Shown here: positions 9,087 to 18,284 of the stretch, piece by piece
Numbering within the stretch: position 1 is the first letter of the stretch
Layout of the letters: each line of letters starts with the position of its first letter
Assembly (NCBI RefSeq): GCF_002498315.1
Contig: NZ_DAGX01000002.1
Coordinates: 342,836-406,835, forward strand
Direction of reading: 5' to 3'
Origin: Methanofollis sp. UBA420
GTDB lineage: Archaea; Halobacteriota; Methanomicrobia; Methanomicrobiales; Methanofollaceae
DNA: 64,000 bases
Program-made: the position numbers and the translations under genes
Notes under the pieces: model-generated
What the model was told of the DNA's origin: nothing
Databases searched by the model: none
What the model saw: the letters and a program-made list of their open reading frames with translations, nothing else

Positions 9087-9303
9087 TACTTTGGAGCAAC
9101 AGTATCCGTTTCTCTGCACGGAACGGCTTTGCAGGGCAGGGCCGTTCGGGGTGCAGGGGCGTGAGCGCACTCTCTGGCCCGGCATGGAGCACAGGCCTAT
9201 CTGACGGCACTGCAGACCGACACCGAGGAAAGACGCGTGCGCTCTTCGCATCCATCATCTCCCTGCTGAAATGCCTCCTCTCCCGGAGGTTCATCCGGTG
9301 GGA

Positions 9304-10002
9304 TCACACCCTCCCGACAGGCATCAGGTAGATGGGGCGCTCGTCCTCCTCCATCCTCAACACTCTTCTGACCCCTCCGTCGTCGAAGGCCCCGATCGAG
9401 ACCGTCCCTATCCCCAGGGGGACGGCCTGGAGGTAGATGTTCTGGGAGGCGTGGCCGGCCTCCATGTACACGTACCTGACGCCCCTCTCCCCGTATTTTC
9501 CTGTCGTCCGCTCGTACACGCCCGATATCGCGATGACCGCCGCCGCGTCCTCGATGGCCGACTGGTTCAGGGCGACGCGGGCGAGGGCCGACCGTGCGTC
9601 GCCGTCGGCGAGGCGGCGGAGGAGGTGGCCGGACGGGACGTACCGGTAGACCCCTGCCGGGAGGTCGGCGACAGTGCCGGCCGCGACCGTGACCTCCAGC
9701 GGGTAGAGAGCCCCTGCCGACGGTGCCGTCCTGTAGCCGCGGACGTCCGTCACGCCCTGTGCCGCCCAGAGGAGTTGCCCGAGGTCGGCGAGGGTGAGGG
9801 AGGCGGCGCCGTAGTCGCGGACCGACCGCCGCCCTGCGAGCGCCTCCTCCACCGAGACCCTCCCCGCAGTCTGCGGCTGCGGGAGTTTCACCGTCCCGTT
9901 CTCGCTCTCCCCGGCGGCGCCCTTCTCCTGGCCCAGAAAGACCGCGGCCAGACCGACCAGGACGACCGTCGCCGCGAGGAGTACGATGAGTGCCGTGTTC
10001 AT
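9304..10002 (-). CDS. SagB/ThcOx-type nitroreductase-fold oxidoreductase, membrane anchored
   Basis: A 232-residue protein from MNTALIVLL, preceded by a GGGGAGAGGTGAAG ribosome binding site. Residues 1-25 form a signal anchor; then follow S-V-E-E-A-L-A-G-R-R-S-V-R-D-Y, the phosphate-binding start of nitroreductase-fold FMN enzymes, R-T-A-P-S-A-G-A-L-Y-P-L-E and the late A-G-H-A-S-Q-N-I-Y-L-Q-A motif diagnostic for the SagB subgroup. SagB-type enzymes oxidise azolines in peptide maturation, but stand-alone anchored versions are common in archaea and no cyclodehydratase is in the window, so substrate is open. The in-frame extension to 10062 lacks support. Confidence 0.85.
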   Translation of the reverse strand: MNTALIVLLAATVVLVGLAAVFLGQEKGAAGESENGTVKLPQPQTAGRVSVEEALAGRRSVRDYGAASLTLADLGQLLWAAQGVTDVRGYRTAPSAGALYPLEVTVAAGTVADLPAGVYRYVPSGHLLRRLADGDARSALARVALNQSAIEDAAAVIAISGVYERTTGKYGERGVRYVYMEAGHASQNIYLQAVPLGIGTVSIGAFDDGGVRRVLRMEEDERPIYLMPVGRV

Positions 10003-10089
10003 CTTCACCTCTCCCCTCCACCACCGCACGCTACTTATGGGTATTGCCCGGGAGAATCGCATTTATTTTTCCAGGTCGATTCTCTTCTC

Positions 10090-10950
10090 ATGCACAGGAT
10101 TGCTTCTCTTCTGTTCATCTGCATCCTCCTCTCTGCCGGCTGCCTCTCGGCGCCCCCCCAGCAGGAGGAGACCGTCCGTCTGATCACGCCGCCGGCGGGT
10201 TTCGCCCTCTTCGACGGCCAGGGCACCTACGTCGGGATCATCGGCAACGAGACCCCCGATATCCCGGCGAACTACAGCATGGGCGTGGTCACCATCCCGC
10301 CGGGCAACGCGACGCCCCCGCACAGGCTGATCGGGAGCACCGAGTTCGTCTATCTGATCGGCGGCGAGGCCGAGATCAGGTGCGACAACCGCACCGTGAC
10401 CGCCCGCGAAGGCGAGACTGTCCTCCTGCCCGCAGGCGTGCTCCAGTCGATCGCCTCTGTCGGGACGACCGACCTCCGCTACGTCAACGCGGTCCAGCCG
10501 CCCTTCACCGCGGCGATCGAGGTCTTGGGAGACGACCTGACGGCCCTTGCGGGGACGACAGACGGCGTGCCTGTCGTCATCCCCGACCCCAGGGCCGGGA
10601 TCGAGTGGGACATGGGCTCCGACATGATGATCTACACCCTGGCGAACCCGGTGCTGATGCCCGAGAGGAACCTCCCCATCGACTACAGCGTCGCCTATGC
10701 CGAACTCCTGCCCGGCGGGGCGATCGGCTACAACCGGCTCAACGGATCGTCCGAGGTGATCTTTGTTATCAGCGGCGAGGTCGAGGTCTTCACGCCCGAT
10801 GGCCGAGCGGTACGTGTCCCTGCCGGGAGTGCCGCGTACGTCCCGCCCGACCAGGTGAAGGGGTACCGGAATGTCGCGGCGTCGAACGCCACGATGCTGA
10901 GCTTCGTCGACCCGGCCTGGACGCCGGAAAAGACCGAGATGCTGGAGTGA
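10090..10950 (+). CDS. Lipoprotein with two cupin domains
   Basis: A 286-residue secreted protein. The signal peptide MHRIASLLFICILLSAGC ends in an L-S-A-G-C lipobox, so the cysteine is probably lipidated and the protein faces outward. Two cupin domains follow, about residues 60-150 (G-S-T-E-F-V-Y-L-I-G-G-E-A-E, then E-G-E-T-V-L-L-P-A-G-V) and 190-280 (G-S-S-E-V-I-F-V-I-S-G-E-V-E-V, then V-P-A-G-S-A-A-Y-V-P-P). The histidines of metal-binding cupins are mostly absent, so metal catalysis is doubtful. It is divergent to the SagB-type gene with less than 90 bp between starts. Specific role unknown. Confidence 0.8.
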   Translation: MHRIASLLFICILLSAGCLSAPPQQEETVRLITPPAGFALFDGQGTYVGIIGNETPDIPANYSMGVVTIPPGNATPPHRLIGSTEFVYLIGGEAEIRCDNRTVTAREGETVLLPAGVLQSIASVGTTDLRYVNAVQPPFTAAIEVLGDDLTALAGTTDGVPVVIPDPRAGIEWDMGSDMMIYTLANPVLMPERNLPIDYSVAYAELLPGGAIGYNRLNGSSEVIFVISGEVEVFTPDGRAVRVPAGSAAYVPPDQVKGYRNVAASNATMLSFVDPAWTPEKTEMLE

Positions 10951-10959
10951 CAGGCCTCC

Positions 10960-11031
10960 ATTCTTTTTTCGTGAACGGCCACACAGGCCTTTCCTGAGAG
11001 AGTCGTGAAAAAAAGTGATCCGGGCCCGCCC
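10960..11031. terminator. T-rich intergenic stretch between convergent genes
   Basis: The bicupin gene and the sensor-like lipoprotein gene converge here. A TTCTTTTTTC run near 10961-10970 follows the plus-strand gene, and on the minus strand a CACTTTTTTTC run (about 11010-11020) follows the other gene. Archaeal termination uses such T runs. Confidence 0.4.
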
Positions 11032-11868
11032 TCAGACGATGGGGCGGATGACGACCAGGCGCCACTCCGCACCGTGCAGGCCGACAGTCGTCCAGTACGC
11101 CTCCTTCCTGACGACCCCTCCAAACCCGGTGTCATAGAAGGAGTAGGCCGCATGCCCCGACCAGTTCCCGGATAAAGATCGTGCGGTCTCGAGGACCTCC
11201 GGGAAGTCCGCATACAGGGATTCGTTGAGGGTCTCCTTCCCGATCTCTTCGGGGTCCGCGTCGTAGAGCACACGGCCGTCCGACTGGGCGGTCATCACGG
11301 CATAGGGCGTCCCTTTGACGGCGGCCTCCGCGTGCCCGCCGACGAGACGGTCGGGCAGGAAGGCGACGCTCACCATGCCGATCATCTCTTCGTCCGGCGA
11401 GAAGACCGGGCACTCGATCGTCGCCGCGTACCCGCCCTGCGCGAGGGGGAAGAGGTCTGACATCACCGGCGCCTTCCGGTCGAACACCTCCCGCACGACC
11501 GCCTGCTCCCCCAGGTTGCTCCCGACAAGTCCTGTGCCCGCGGGCCGGGCGGCGGTGACCGTGCCGTTGCGCGCCACCACGATCGCCGTGGAGACGGACG
11601 GATCGGCCGCCAGCGCACCGTCGAGGAGCGCCTCCGCCTGCGGCCCAGAAAGCCCGGTGCTCCCGAGGCCCGCGGCCGTCTCCGCCGCCGCCCTGTCGAT
11701 TGCCGTCAGGTTTCCGGTGACCGCCCCCTGCATCCCGCCGAGGAGGGAGAGCATCTCCAGGCGGGCGGCGTCGTCAGAGGCGCCGCTCTCCGCCGGGGCC
11801 GTGCATCCCGCACAGAGAAGGGAGGCCGCCACCAGCACAAGAGCGATCGCCCATGCATGAGATTCCAT
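11032..11868 (-). CDS. Lipoprotein with a Cache/PDC-like extracellular sensor domain
   Basis: A 278-residue protein with signal peptide and lipobox (ASLLCAGC). After a helical stretch (about residues 35-75) a Cache-like domain is suggested by SVSTAIVVARNGTVTAARPA, GLVGSNLGEQAVVREVFDRK, the small-molecule pocket strand GGYAATIECPVFSPDEEMIGMVSVAF, and V-M-T-A-Q-S-D-G-R-V-L-Y-D-A-D-P-E-E-I-G-K near 205-225. Such domains usually sit in chemoreceptors or kinases; here there is no transmembrane signalling partner, so a periplasmic-side binding role is more likely. No ligand can be inferred. Confidence 0.75.
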   Translation of the reverse strand: MESHAWAIALVLVAASLLCAGCTAPAESGASDDAARLEMLSLLGGMQGAVTGNLTAIDRAAAETAAGLGSTGLSGPQAEALLDGALAADPSVSTAIVVARNGTVTAARPAGTGLVGSNLGEQAVVREVFDRKAPVMSDLFPLAQGGYAATIECPVFSPDEEMIGMVSVAFLPDRLVGGHAEAAVKGTPYAVMTAQSDGRVLYDADPEEIGKETLNESLYADFPEVLETARSLSGNWSGHAAYSFYDTGFGGVVRKEAYWTTVGLHGAEWRLVVIRPIV

Positions 11869-12037
11869 GGATCACCTATCGACAGAGGAGGACAAGAAAT
11901 CGACGCCTCATCGCGCCCGGAGAAATGACATGTGGGGAAAAAAGGCAGGAGAGCGTCTCCGATCCGGTCCGCGGCGATCCGGAGGGGCGGACGCCACACT
12001 ACCGATTCTTTTATTTCCTCTATCCCCACTTCTCCGT

Positions 12038-13825
12038 ATGAAACGTACAGGAATCTTTCTGGTCCTGCTGGTCCTTCTTGCATGTGCGCCTGTCTCGGCG
12101 TGCACCATCTTCGCGGTCACGCCGGGCGCCTCCGGGGACGGCACCATGTATCTCGGCCACACCAACGACGGCGTCGGGCCTGACTGGAGAAATATCGACG
12201 ACATCACCCTGACCTATGTCCCGGCGGCCGACCATGCGCCGGGAGAGACGCGGCCGGTCTACTTCGACCCGAACAGCGGTTCCGACGCCGCCGGCAAGAA
12301 GGCGGGGAACACCTCGCGCCTGGTCCTCGACTCCATCGAGCAGGTGCCGCACACCTACGCGTATTACACCGCCTCCTACGCCATGATGAACGAGCACCAG
12401 CTCCTCAGCGCCGAGTGCACCGACTATGCGAAGGTCGAACTCAACGCCGAGGAGGGGAAGAGGATCTTCTACTCGTCCGAACTCTCGAACGTGGCGCTTG
12501 AACGCTGCACGACCGCACGGGACGCGGTCGAACTCGTCGGCAGCCTCATCGACGCCTACGGCTATTACGGGACAGGGGAGACCCTCATCTTCGCCGACCG
12601 GACGGAGGCGTGGGTCATCGAGATGTGCTCCAGTCCGGCAGGCACAGGCGGCCTCTGGGTCGCGGAGAAGATCCCGGACGGCGAGGTCTTCGTGGCCGGG
12701 AACGAGTTCAGGGTCAGGAATGTCACGGCGGGCGACCCGGACATGCTGTACACCCCCGACCTCTTCTCGGTCGCCGAGAAGTACGGCCTCTGGTCTCCCT
12801 CTGAGGGCGCCTTCGACTGGCTGGAGGCGACGAGTTACGGCGAATACTCCCACCCCTACTACTCCCTGATGAGGGTCTGGAGCGTCCAGAACCGGCTTGC
12901 GCCCTCCCTGAAGCTGAGCCCCTATGTCGAGGACTCGTACACGACGGCCCTGCCCTTCACGGTCGTGCCCGACACGCCCGTCAACCGCACGACCGCCCTC
13001 TCCCTCTTCCGCGACCACTATGAGGGCACGGACTTCGACCTCACGGCCGGCGTCGCCGCCGGGCCCTTCGGGAACCCGTACAGGTACCTCGGCCCCGCCG
13101 ACGCCCACACCAATTTCCAGAACGACACCTCCATCGAGGTGCGGCCGGGCGCGAACCCGCGGCCTGTCTCGGCGGTCTTCTGCAGTTACAGTTATGTCGC
13201 GGAGGCGCGGTCCGGCCTCCCCGACCCTGTCGGCGGCGTCCTCTGGTTCGGCCCTGCCGTGGCCTACGAGACGGTGTACGCCCCGATCTACGCCGGTTCC
13301 GAGGACGTCTCGACGTCCTACACGACCGGGACGCGGACGGAGTACGACCCCGACGCCGCCTACTGGACATTCGATTTCGTGACCAACTGGGCGATGCTCC
13401 GCTATGACGCGATGATCGAGGACATCCGGGCAGAACAGGCCAGACTCGAAGCCGAGTCGATGAGGCTCGTTGGAGAGACCGACACAGAGGCGGCAGGGAT
13501 GATCGCCGCCGGCGACGAGGCCGGCGCCCGCCGCCTCCTGACCAATGTCACCGTGCAGAGGGGCGACGAGATCATCGAGGAGTGGCAGGACCTCTCGGCG
13601 ATGCTCGTCGTGAAGTACTCGAACGGCCTCATCACCGACCCGGCGACGGAGGACGTCGACGAACCCGGATATCCGGCATGGTGGTATCAGGAGGCTGACT
13701 ACCAGTACGGCCCGAGGGTCTACGACCTCGAGCGCCTCCGCGCCACGCCGGACCTGAACTACACCGGCGAGAGCGTGTGGTTCCCCAAAAACGTCTCTAT
13801 CGACCAGATCCTGGAGAGGATCTGA
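12038..13825 (+). CDS. Secreted C69-family dipeptidase-like Ntn hydrolase
   Basis: A 595-residue protein. The signal peptide MKRTGIFLVLLVLLACAPVSA is followed immediately by C-T-I-F-A-V-T-P-G-A-S-G-D-G, the nucleophile block of family C69 (PepD/secernin). Removal of the signal peptide would expose Cys22 as the N-terminal nucleophile. Supporting blocks are LGHTNDG, INEHQ-like MMNEHQLLSAECTDY and IEMCSSPAGTGGLWVAEKIPDGEVFVAGNEFRV. The C-terminus about 480-540 is a charged helix pair. The frame stays open upstream to 11867, but the hydrophobic signal and the ATG at 12038 decide the start. It lies next to an M3 peptidase, suggesting extracytoplasmic peptide use. Confidence 0.87.
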   Translation: MKRTGIFLVLLVLLACAPVSACTIFAVTPGASGDGTMYLGHTNDGVGPDWRNIDDITLTYVPAADHAPGETRPVYFDPNSGSDAAGKKAGNTSRLVLDSIEQVPHTYAYYTASYAMMNEHQLLSAECTDYAKVELNAEEGKRIFYSSELSNVALERCTTARDAVELVGSLIDAYGYYGTGETLIFADRTEAWVIEMCSSPAGTGGLWVAEKIPDGEVFVAGNEFRVRNVTAGDPDMLYTPDLFSVAEKYGLWSPSEGAFDWLEATSYGEYSHPYYSLMRVWSVQNRLAPSLKLSPYVEDSYTTALPFTVVPDTPVNRTTALSLFRDHYEGTDFDLTAGVAAGPFGNPYRYLGPADAHTNFQNDTSIEVRPGANPRPVSAVFCSYSYVAEARSGLPDPVGGVLWFGPAVAYETVYAPIYAGSEDVSTSYTTGTRTEYDPDAAYWTFDFVTNWAMLRYDAMIEDIRAEQARLEAESMRLVGETDTEAAGMIAAGDEAGARRLLTNVTVQRGDEIIEEWQDLSAMLVVKYSNGLITDPATEDVDEPGYPAWWYQEADYQYGPRVYDLERLRATPDLNYTGESVWFPKNVSIDQILERI

Positions 13826-13850
13826 TCCCTTTTTTTCTGCGGGGCTCCCG
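13826..13850 (+). terminator. T-run after the C69 peptidase gene
   Basis: A CCCTTTTTTTCTG run begins 3 bp after the stop codon, consistent with archaeal T-stretch termination before the next gene starts at 13932. Confidence 0.45.
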
Positions 13851-13931
13851 CCTCAGAGGTGAGGATTGAGCCGGAAACATCTCGCACGCCTTTATCTCCC
13901 TTCAGAGAGACCTAACGATCACTGATCCCCC

Positions 13932-16013
13932 ATGCATACCAGCATTCGCCCCATCCGTTTATGGGTTGTTCTCCTGATTGCCATCGTTCTCATGACCGCG
14001 GGATGTCTCCAGGACACACGGCAGGATGGCCCTGTATCCGTGCCGGGAGAGACGAGTCCCATCCAGACACACTACTCGCCAGGCGAAATTACCCGGCTGA
14101 GCGAAGCCGCAGAGGAGACTGCAAACGCCTCTCTCAACGCCATCGTCGAGATCCCCCCGGACAGGCGCACCTTCGACACCACGGTCCTTGCCTTCGACCG
14201 GGTCATGGCAGACTATTCCGATGCCGTCCTGCCCCTTACGCTGATGGGATACGTGTATCCTGATGCCGCGATCGCTGCTGAGGGCATGGCCTGCGAGGAG
14301 TCCGTATCCGCCTTCATGACCGCCGTCTCCACCCGGCGCGACCTCTATGACGCCCTCCGTGACCAGACGCCGCGCACCCCCGAGGAGGCACGTCTCTACA
14401 ACGTGACCATCAGGGACTTCGAGAAGAACGGCCTGAACCTCCCGGAAGACCGCCTCGCAAAGGTCAGGGAGATGAGGACGGAGTTGAGCGGCCTTGAGAC
14501 CCGGTACGCGGCCAACCTGAACAACGACACCACCACAATCGAATGCACTGCCGACGAACTCGCCGGAATACCGCCGGCGGCGATGGCGGCGTTCTCGCAG
14601 ACGCCGCAGGGGACATATATCGTCACCATGAAGTATCCCGACTATATCGCGGTGATAGCCTATGCCGACAATGCCGACACACGCAAGAGGATGCACGAGG
14701 CGTCCAGCAACCGGCAGGCGGAGGCGAACACCGCCCTGCTCGAAGAAGCGATCGTCCTGCGCCAGAAAATTGCACGGGAACTGGGGTACGCCACATGGGC
14801 AGACTACCAGATCGACGGCAGGATGGCCGGGAACACGAGCAATGTGATGGCCTTCCTCACCTCCCTCCAGGATCCCCTGAAGGAGACGTACGACGACGAG
14901 ATGGCAGACCTCCTCGCCGTGAAAAAGAGTCTGGACCCGGCGGCAACGGCCGTCGACCCCTGGGATGCCAAGTACCTCCTGGAGGTACAGAAGAAGCAGG
15001 AGTATGCCTATGACGAGGAGGAGGTCAGGGAATACTTCCCTCTCGACACCGTCCTTCAGGGCCTCTTCGAGACCTACGGAACCCTCTTCGACATCGAGTT
15101 CTCCGAAGTCGAGGGCGCCCCGGTCTGGTCTCCCGACGTCAGGCTGTATGCGGTGAAGGACCGGGCAGACAACGAGACGATCGGCTACCTGTACCTCGAC
15201 CTCTATCCGCGTGACGGGAAGTACGGGCATTTCTGTGCGGCCCCGCTGATCGGCGGGAGGCTGAAGGACGGCACGTACGCGACGCCGGTCGTTGCGATCC
15301 TGGGGAATTTCCACAGGCCCGAGGGTGAGAGGCCGTCTCTTCTCTCAATGTACGAGATAGAGACGCTCTTCCACGAGACCGGGCATGCGATGCACTATCT
15401 CCTGACGACCGCACCCTATGGCTCCCTGTCGGGGTTCAGCGTGGCGCTCGATTTCGTCGAGACTCCATCCCAGGCTCTTGAAGAGTGGGCATGGGATCCC
15501 GAGATCCTGGAGTCGGTATCGGGCCATTATACCAATGCGTCCAGAAAGATTCCGCCCGAACTTCGCGACCGCGTCATTGGGGCGCGAAACGTCGGCACAG
15601 GGATTTTCTACACCCGTAACCCTCTCGCCAACTCCCTGGAGGACATGCGGTTCCATACCGCGACAGGACCGGTCAACGTGACCGAGGTCTGGTATCAGAC
15701 GTGCGAGGACGTGACCGGCACGCGGCCTCCTGCCGGCACCCATCAGCCTGCATCGTTTGAGCACCTCATGGGCGGATACGATGCCGGGTATTACGGGTAT
15801 CTCTGGTCGAAGGTCTATGCCCTCGATATCGTCGACGAGTTCAAGGAGGACGGCATGACCAACCAGACTCTCGGCATGGCATTCAGGGACGAGGTCCTGT
15901 CGAGGGGTAATATGGAGGACGGCATGGTGCTCCTTGAGAATTTCCTGGGGAGAGAACCGGGGCCCGAGGCGCTGTACCGGCACCTCGGGATAGAGATGTC
16001 CGGAGATAATTAA
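13932..16013 (+). CDS. M3A (thimet oligopeptidase-type) zinc metallopeptidase, lipoprotein
   Basis: A 693-residue protein. The N-terminus has a signal peptide with lipobox (VLMTAGC), so it is probably anchored on the outer face, unlike the usual cytoplasmic family members. The zinc site is L-F-H-E-T-G-H-A-M-H near residue 481, and the third ligand Glu lies about 25 residues later in F-V-E-T-P-S-Q-A-L-E-E-W, which is M3A-like. The upstream helical channel domain is full length. Family enzymes cleave short peptides. Codons 37-90 of this gene are duplicated at 33408-33569. Confidence 0.88.
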   Translation: MHTSIRPIRLWVVLLIAIVLMTAGCLQDTRQDGPVSVPGETSPIQTHYSPGEITRLSEAAEETANASLNAIVEIPPDRRTFDTTVLAFDRVMADYSDAVLPLTLMGYVYPDAAIAAEGMACEESVSAFMTAVSTRRDLYDALRDQTPRTPEEARLYNVTIRDFEKNGLNLPEDRLAKVREMRTELSGLETRYAANLNNDTTTIECTADELAGIPPAAMAAFSQTPQGTYIVTMKYPDYIAVIAYADNADTRKRMHEASSNRQAEANTALLEEAIVLRQKIARELGYATWADYQIDGRMAGNTSNVMAFLTSLQDPLKETYDDEMADLLAVKKSLDPAATAVDPWDAKYLLEVQKKQEYAYDEEEVREYFPLDTVLQGLFETYGTLFDIEFSEVEGAPVWSPDVRLYAVKDRADNETIGYLYLDLYPRDGKYGHFCAAPLIGGRLKDGTYATPVVAILGNFHRPEGERPSLLSMYEIETLFHETGHAMHYLLTTAPYGSLSGFSVALDFVETPSQALEEWAWDPEILESVSGHYTNASRKIPPELRDRVIGARNVGTGIFYTRNPLANSLEDMRFHTATGPVNVTEVWYQTCEDVTGTRPPAGTHQPASFEHLMGGYDAGYYGYLWSKVYALDIVDEFKEDGMTNQTLGMAFRDEVLSRGNMEDGMVLLENFLGREPGPEALYRHLGIEMSGDN

Positions 16014-16062
16014 TCAGCCAGATCATTTCTCCTCCGATCTTTTTTATTTCAGATTCGGTCCA

Positions 16063-17160
16063 TTACGGGATCTTTGCCGCGGCCTTCACGGCGAGGTCTT
16101 CAAGCAGTTCATAATCGGGATCAGGCCCGACGGTCACGAACATCTCATAGATATCGTATTGCGAGAAGGTGATCACGTAGTGAATGTGGTCCTCGGTCGC
16201 ATTCCGGTCCCGTCCGATCAGTTTGAATGCCGCGGAGTTCTCCCCGATGGCGGGCGGGTCGAGCACTTCGTTTCGTCCGATGGAGTAGGTTTCATAGTCG
16301 GAGTCGACCATCTTCGTGGCATTTCCTTCGGGGAAGGTGATGAGCTTCTGCGAGATGACAAGGTCCCCCGGCTTTGGTGCCGGGTCTTCTGAAAAAAATT
16401 CCACAAATCCAACATCGGCCCCGAATTCTCTCATGGTCGGAGAGAGTTCAGACTCAGGTATCAACTTGTATCTGGGCGGGGCATAATCTGCGGGGAGATC
16501 GTCTTCTGTCAGGAAGAGGTCGAAGAACTCTGTTCTCTGGGTGTCGGGCGCGGCAGGAGTGGTCGCCGTTGTGGGCACAGGTGTCTCCGGGATGGCGTCG
16601 GCGTGCCCTTCTGCCGGTGGCACTGGTCCGATGAGCAGGATCGCCGCCATCATGGCTATGACAAGAACATACACCGAGGCAGGCACCCAGAACAACCTGC
16701 TTTTTCTGGTGAATGCCGCTTCGCCGCGGTTGATCCTGTCCGCCGTCCTGTAAGCATCGTATATAGAATGTCCAAGGATCCCGAGCACCACCAGGATGAA
16801 GAGTAGTATCAGCAACACCGATGCCCAGAATGAGATGAGAAATAGAGGCACGACGAGGAAGGTGGCGAGGAGCGCCGAGACCATATATGCTCCGAGATAG
16901 AAGAGGCCGTCATTCGTCCTCCCATTATACCACTGCCCCCACCCGATCCATAAGAGACTGCAGATGGCGGCGACCCAGGGGTTGCGGATTTTATTCACGT
17001 CAGGTGATGTGATCGCGGCATTGCGTGATGGCGGCGGGGATTGGTGTGATGAAGCCGCCCCTTCCGGCCAGGAGTCATTTGGGGCCCCGCAGAACGGGCA
17101 TGCAGGCAGGCTTTCGTCAAAATAAATATCACAGGAGGGGCATCTTTTGACCGACGGCAT
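16063..17160 (-). CDS. Zinc-ribbon membrane protein of unknown function
   Basis: A 365-residue protein starting with a zinc ribbon (C-P-S-C-D-I-Y-F near residue 8, C-P-F-C-G near 21), a short linker, and four membrane segments between about 60 and 185 (including SLLWIGWGQWYNGRTNDGLF, a TM2-domain-like motif). Residues about 205-365 are an outward domain after a Pro/Thr-rich linker, with no recognised family. Similar ribbon plus membrane plus soluble domain layouts are frequent in Methanomicrobiales. It converges on the M3 peptidase gene. Confidence 0.75.
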   Translation of the reverse strand: MPSVKRCPSCDIYFDESLPACPFCGAPNDSWPEGAASSHQSPPPSRNAAITSPDVNKIRNPWVAAICSLLWIGWGQWYNGRTNDGLFYLGAYMVSALLATFLVVPLFLISFWASVLLILLFILVVLGILGHSIYDAYRTADRINRGEAAFTRKSRLFWVPASVYVLVIAMMAAILLIGPVPPAEGHADAIPETPVPTTATTPAAPDTQRTEFFDLFLTEDDLPADYAPPRYKLIPESELSPTMREFGADVGFVEFFSEDPAPKPGDLVISQKLITFPEGNATKMVDSDYETYSIGRNEVLDPPAIGENSAAFKLIGRDRNATEDHIHYVITFSQYDIYEMFVTVGPDPDYELLEDLAVKAAAKIP

Positions 17161-17194
17161 GGATCAACTCTGATGAAAGAATGCCACCGCACTT

Positions 17195-17225
17195 AATGTG
17201 CCTGTTGATTTTTTTTTAATTTCAT
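17195..17225 (-). promoter_or_regulatory. AT-rich upstream element of the zinc-ribbon gene
   Basis: Upstream of the gene ending at 16063 the minus strand reads GAAATTAAAAAAAAATCAACAGG, an A/T-rich patch in an otherwise GC-rich sequence. It may contain the promoter. No clear dyad is visible. Confidence 0.3.
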
Positions 17226-17311
17226 CCTCTATCTTTGCCGCATGCACCGTTTCCGGCAGGAATGGCATCTGGCGGGGGGTCATTTTTTGCGGATCTTCAG
17301 GAAAGCCGGGA

Positions 17312-18157
17312 TCATTCCAGGCCCTCCTCCCTCCCCGGACACACACCCTGCGGCCGCGTCGCCGGGTCCTTGAGGTACTCTATCACCCTTGCCATCACCT
17401 CCGGGTTCCGGGGCAGGCCGATGTGGCAGTACTGCTCTGGCCTCTGCGCCAGGCCGGAGGGGTCGGCAGGGAGGATGTCCAGGCCAACACCCGGCAGGTA
17501 CGAATCGGTGTGCGGCACGATGCCGTCGCCGGCATAGGTCGTCCGCCACTCCCCGTCAGGGCCGAAGGTCCAGGTCTTTCCCTGGAAGCAGGGGAAGAAC
17601 GCAGGCGTGGCCGTGAGGTTTGCGGCAAGGACCAGCCGATAGGCGATGTCGTCGCGGGCCCTCGCGCCCTGCAGCGCGGTAATGGTCCTGCTGCCGGGGC
17701 GGAACTCCTGCACGATGACGTCGTCCGCGGGGTCGTAGTCGCGGGGCACGAAGACACCCGCGAGGCGGTCGATGACCTCCGGGCCGTAGTCGGGGTCGTT
17801 GAAGAGCTCGGCCATGGAAGACCCGTTGTTCGGCGGGCCGAGGCCGATCAACTGCCTGACCCGCTCCTCCCGCCGCCCGCCGTCGATCACCTCCAGGAGG
17901 TACCGGGCGATGCAGGTCCCCATGGAGTGGCAGACCATATCCACAGGTCCGGCATAACCGGTCTCATCCCGCGCCAGGGCAAGGTAGTCCCTGAACGCGG
18001 CGGCGATCTCGCCGGGTGCGGCGTCGCCCATCTCGCTGTGGTCGAAGACCCGGTACGGTATCGCCGCCTCTTCGAGCTGCGGTATCAGGCGTTTCCAGAC
18101 GCCGGGATGGCTCCTCCACCCATGGACCAGTACGGCCGGACATCTCCCTCTCTGCAC
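17312..18157 (-). CDS. Alpha/beta hydrolase, lipase-like
   Basis: A 281-residue protein with the oxyanion-hole opening A-V-L-V-H-G-W-R-S, nucleophile elbow C-H-S-M-G-T (Ser near residue 105, a G-x-S-x-G variant starting with Cys), an acidic candidate in the T-Y-A-G-D-G-I-V-P stretch, and C-H-I-G-L-P as the likely catalytic His near 250. This layout is that of esterases/lipases of the acetyltransferase-hydrolase superfamily. The start is GTG with a weak ribosome binding site. Substrate unknown. Confidence 0.8.
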   Translation of the reverse strand: MQRGRCPAVLVHGWRSHPGVWKRLIPQLEEAAIPYRVFDHSEMGDAAPGEIAAAFRDYLALARDETGYAGPVDMVCHSMGTCIARYLLEVIDGGRREERVRQLIGLGPPNNGSSMAELFNDPDYGPEVIDRLAGVFVPRDYDPADDVIVQEFRPGSRTITALQGARARDDIAYRLVLAANLTATPAFFPCFQGKTWTFGPDGEWRTTYAGDGIVPHTDSYLPGVGLDILPADPSGLAQRPEQYCHIGLPRNPEVMARVIEYLKDPATRPQGVCPGREEGLE

Positions 18158-18252
18158 GAAACTGTCTCACTCTCCGGAGATCGATATCTTCCCTCTCTCT
18201 GAACCACCATTATCCTTTGGTTTATCTGCGCCGGTCCGTCCCCTCCAGGAAA

Positions 18253-18263
18253 AGATATATGAT
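18253..18263 (+). promoter_or_regulatory. TATA box of the HEAT-repeat gene
   Basis: AGATATATGAT lies about 27 bp upstream of the ATG at 18285 and directly at the ATG at 18264. Archaeal initiation about 25 bp downstream of the box makes 18285 the natural leaderless start. Confidence 0.5.
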
Positions 18264-18284
18264 ATGGCCCATACTCCCACGCAT

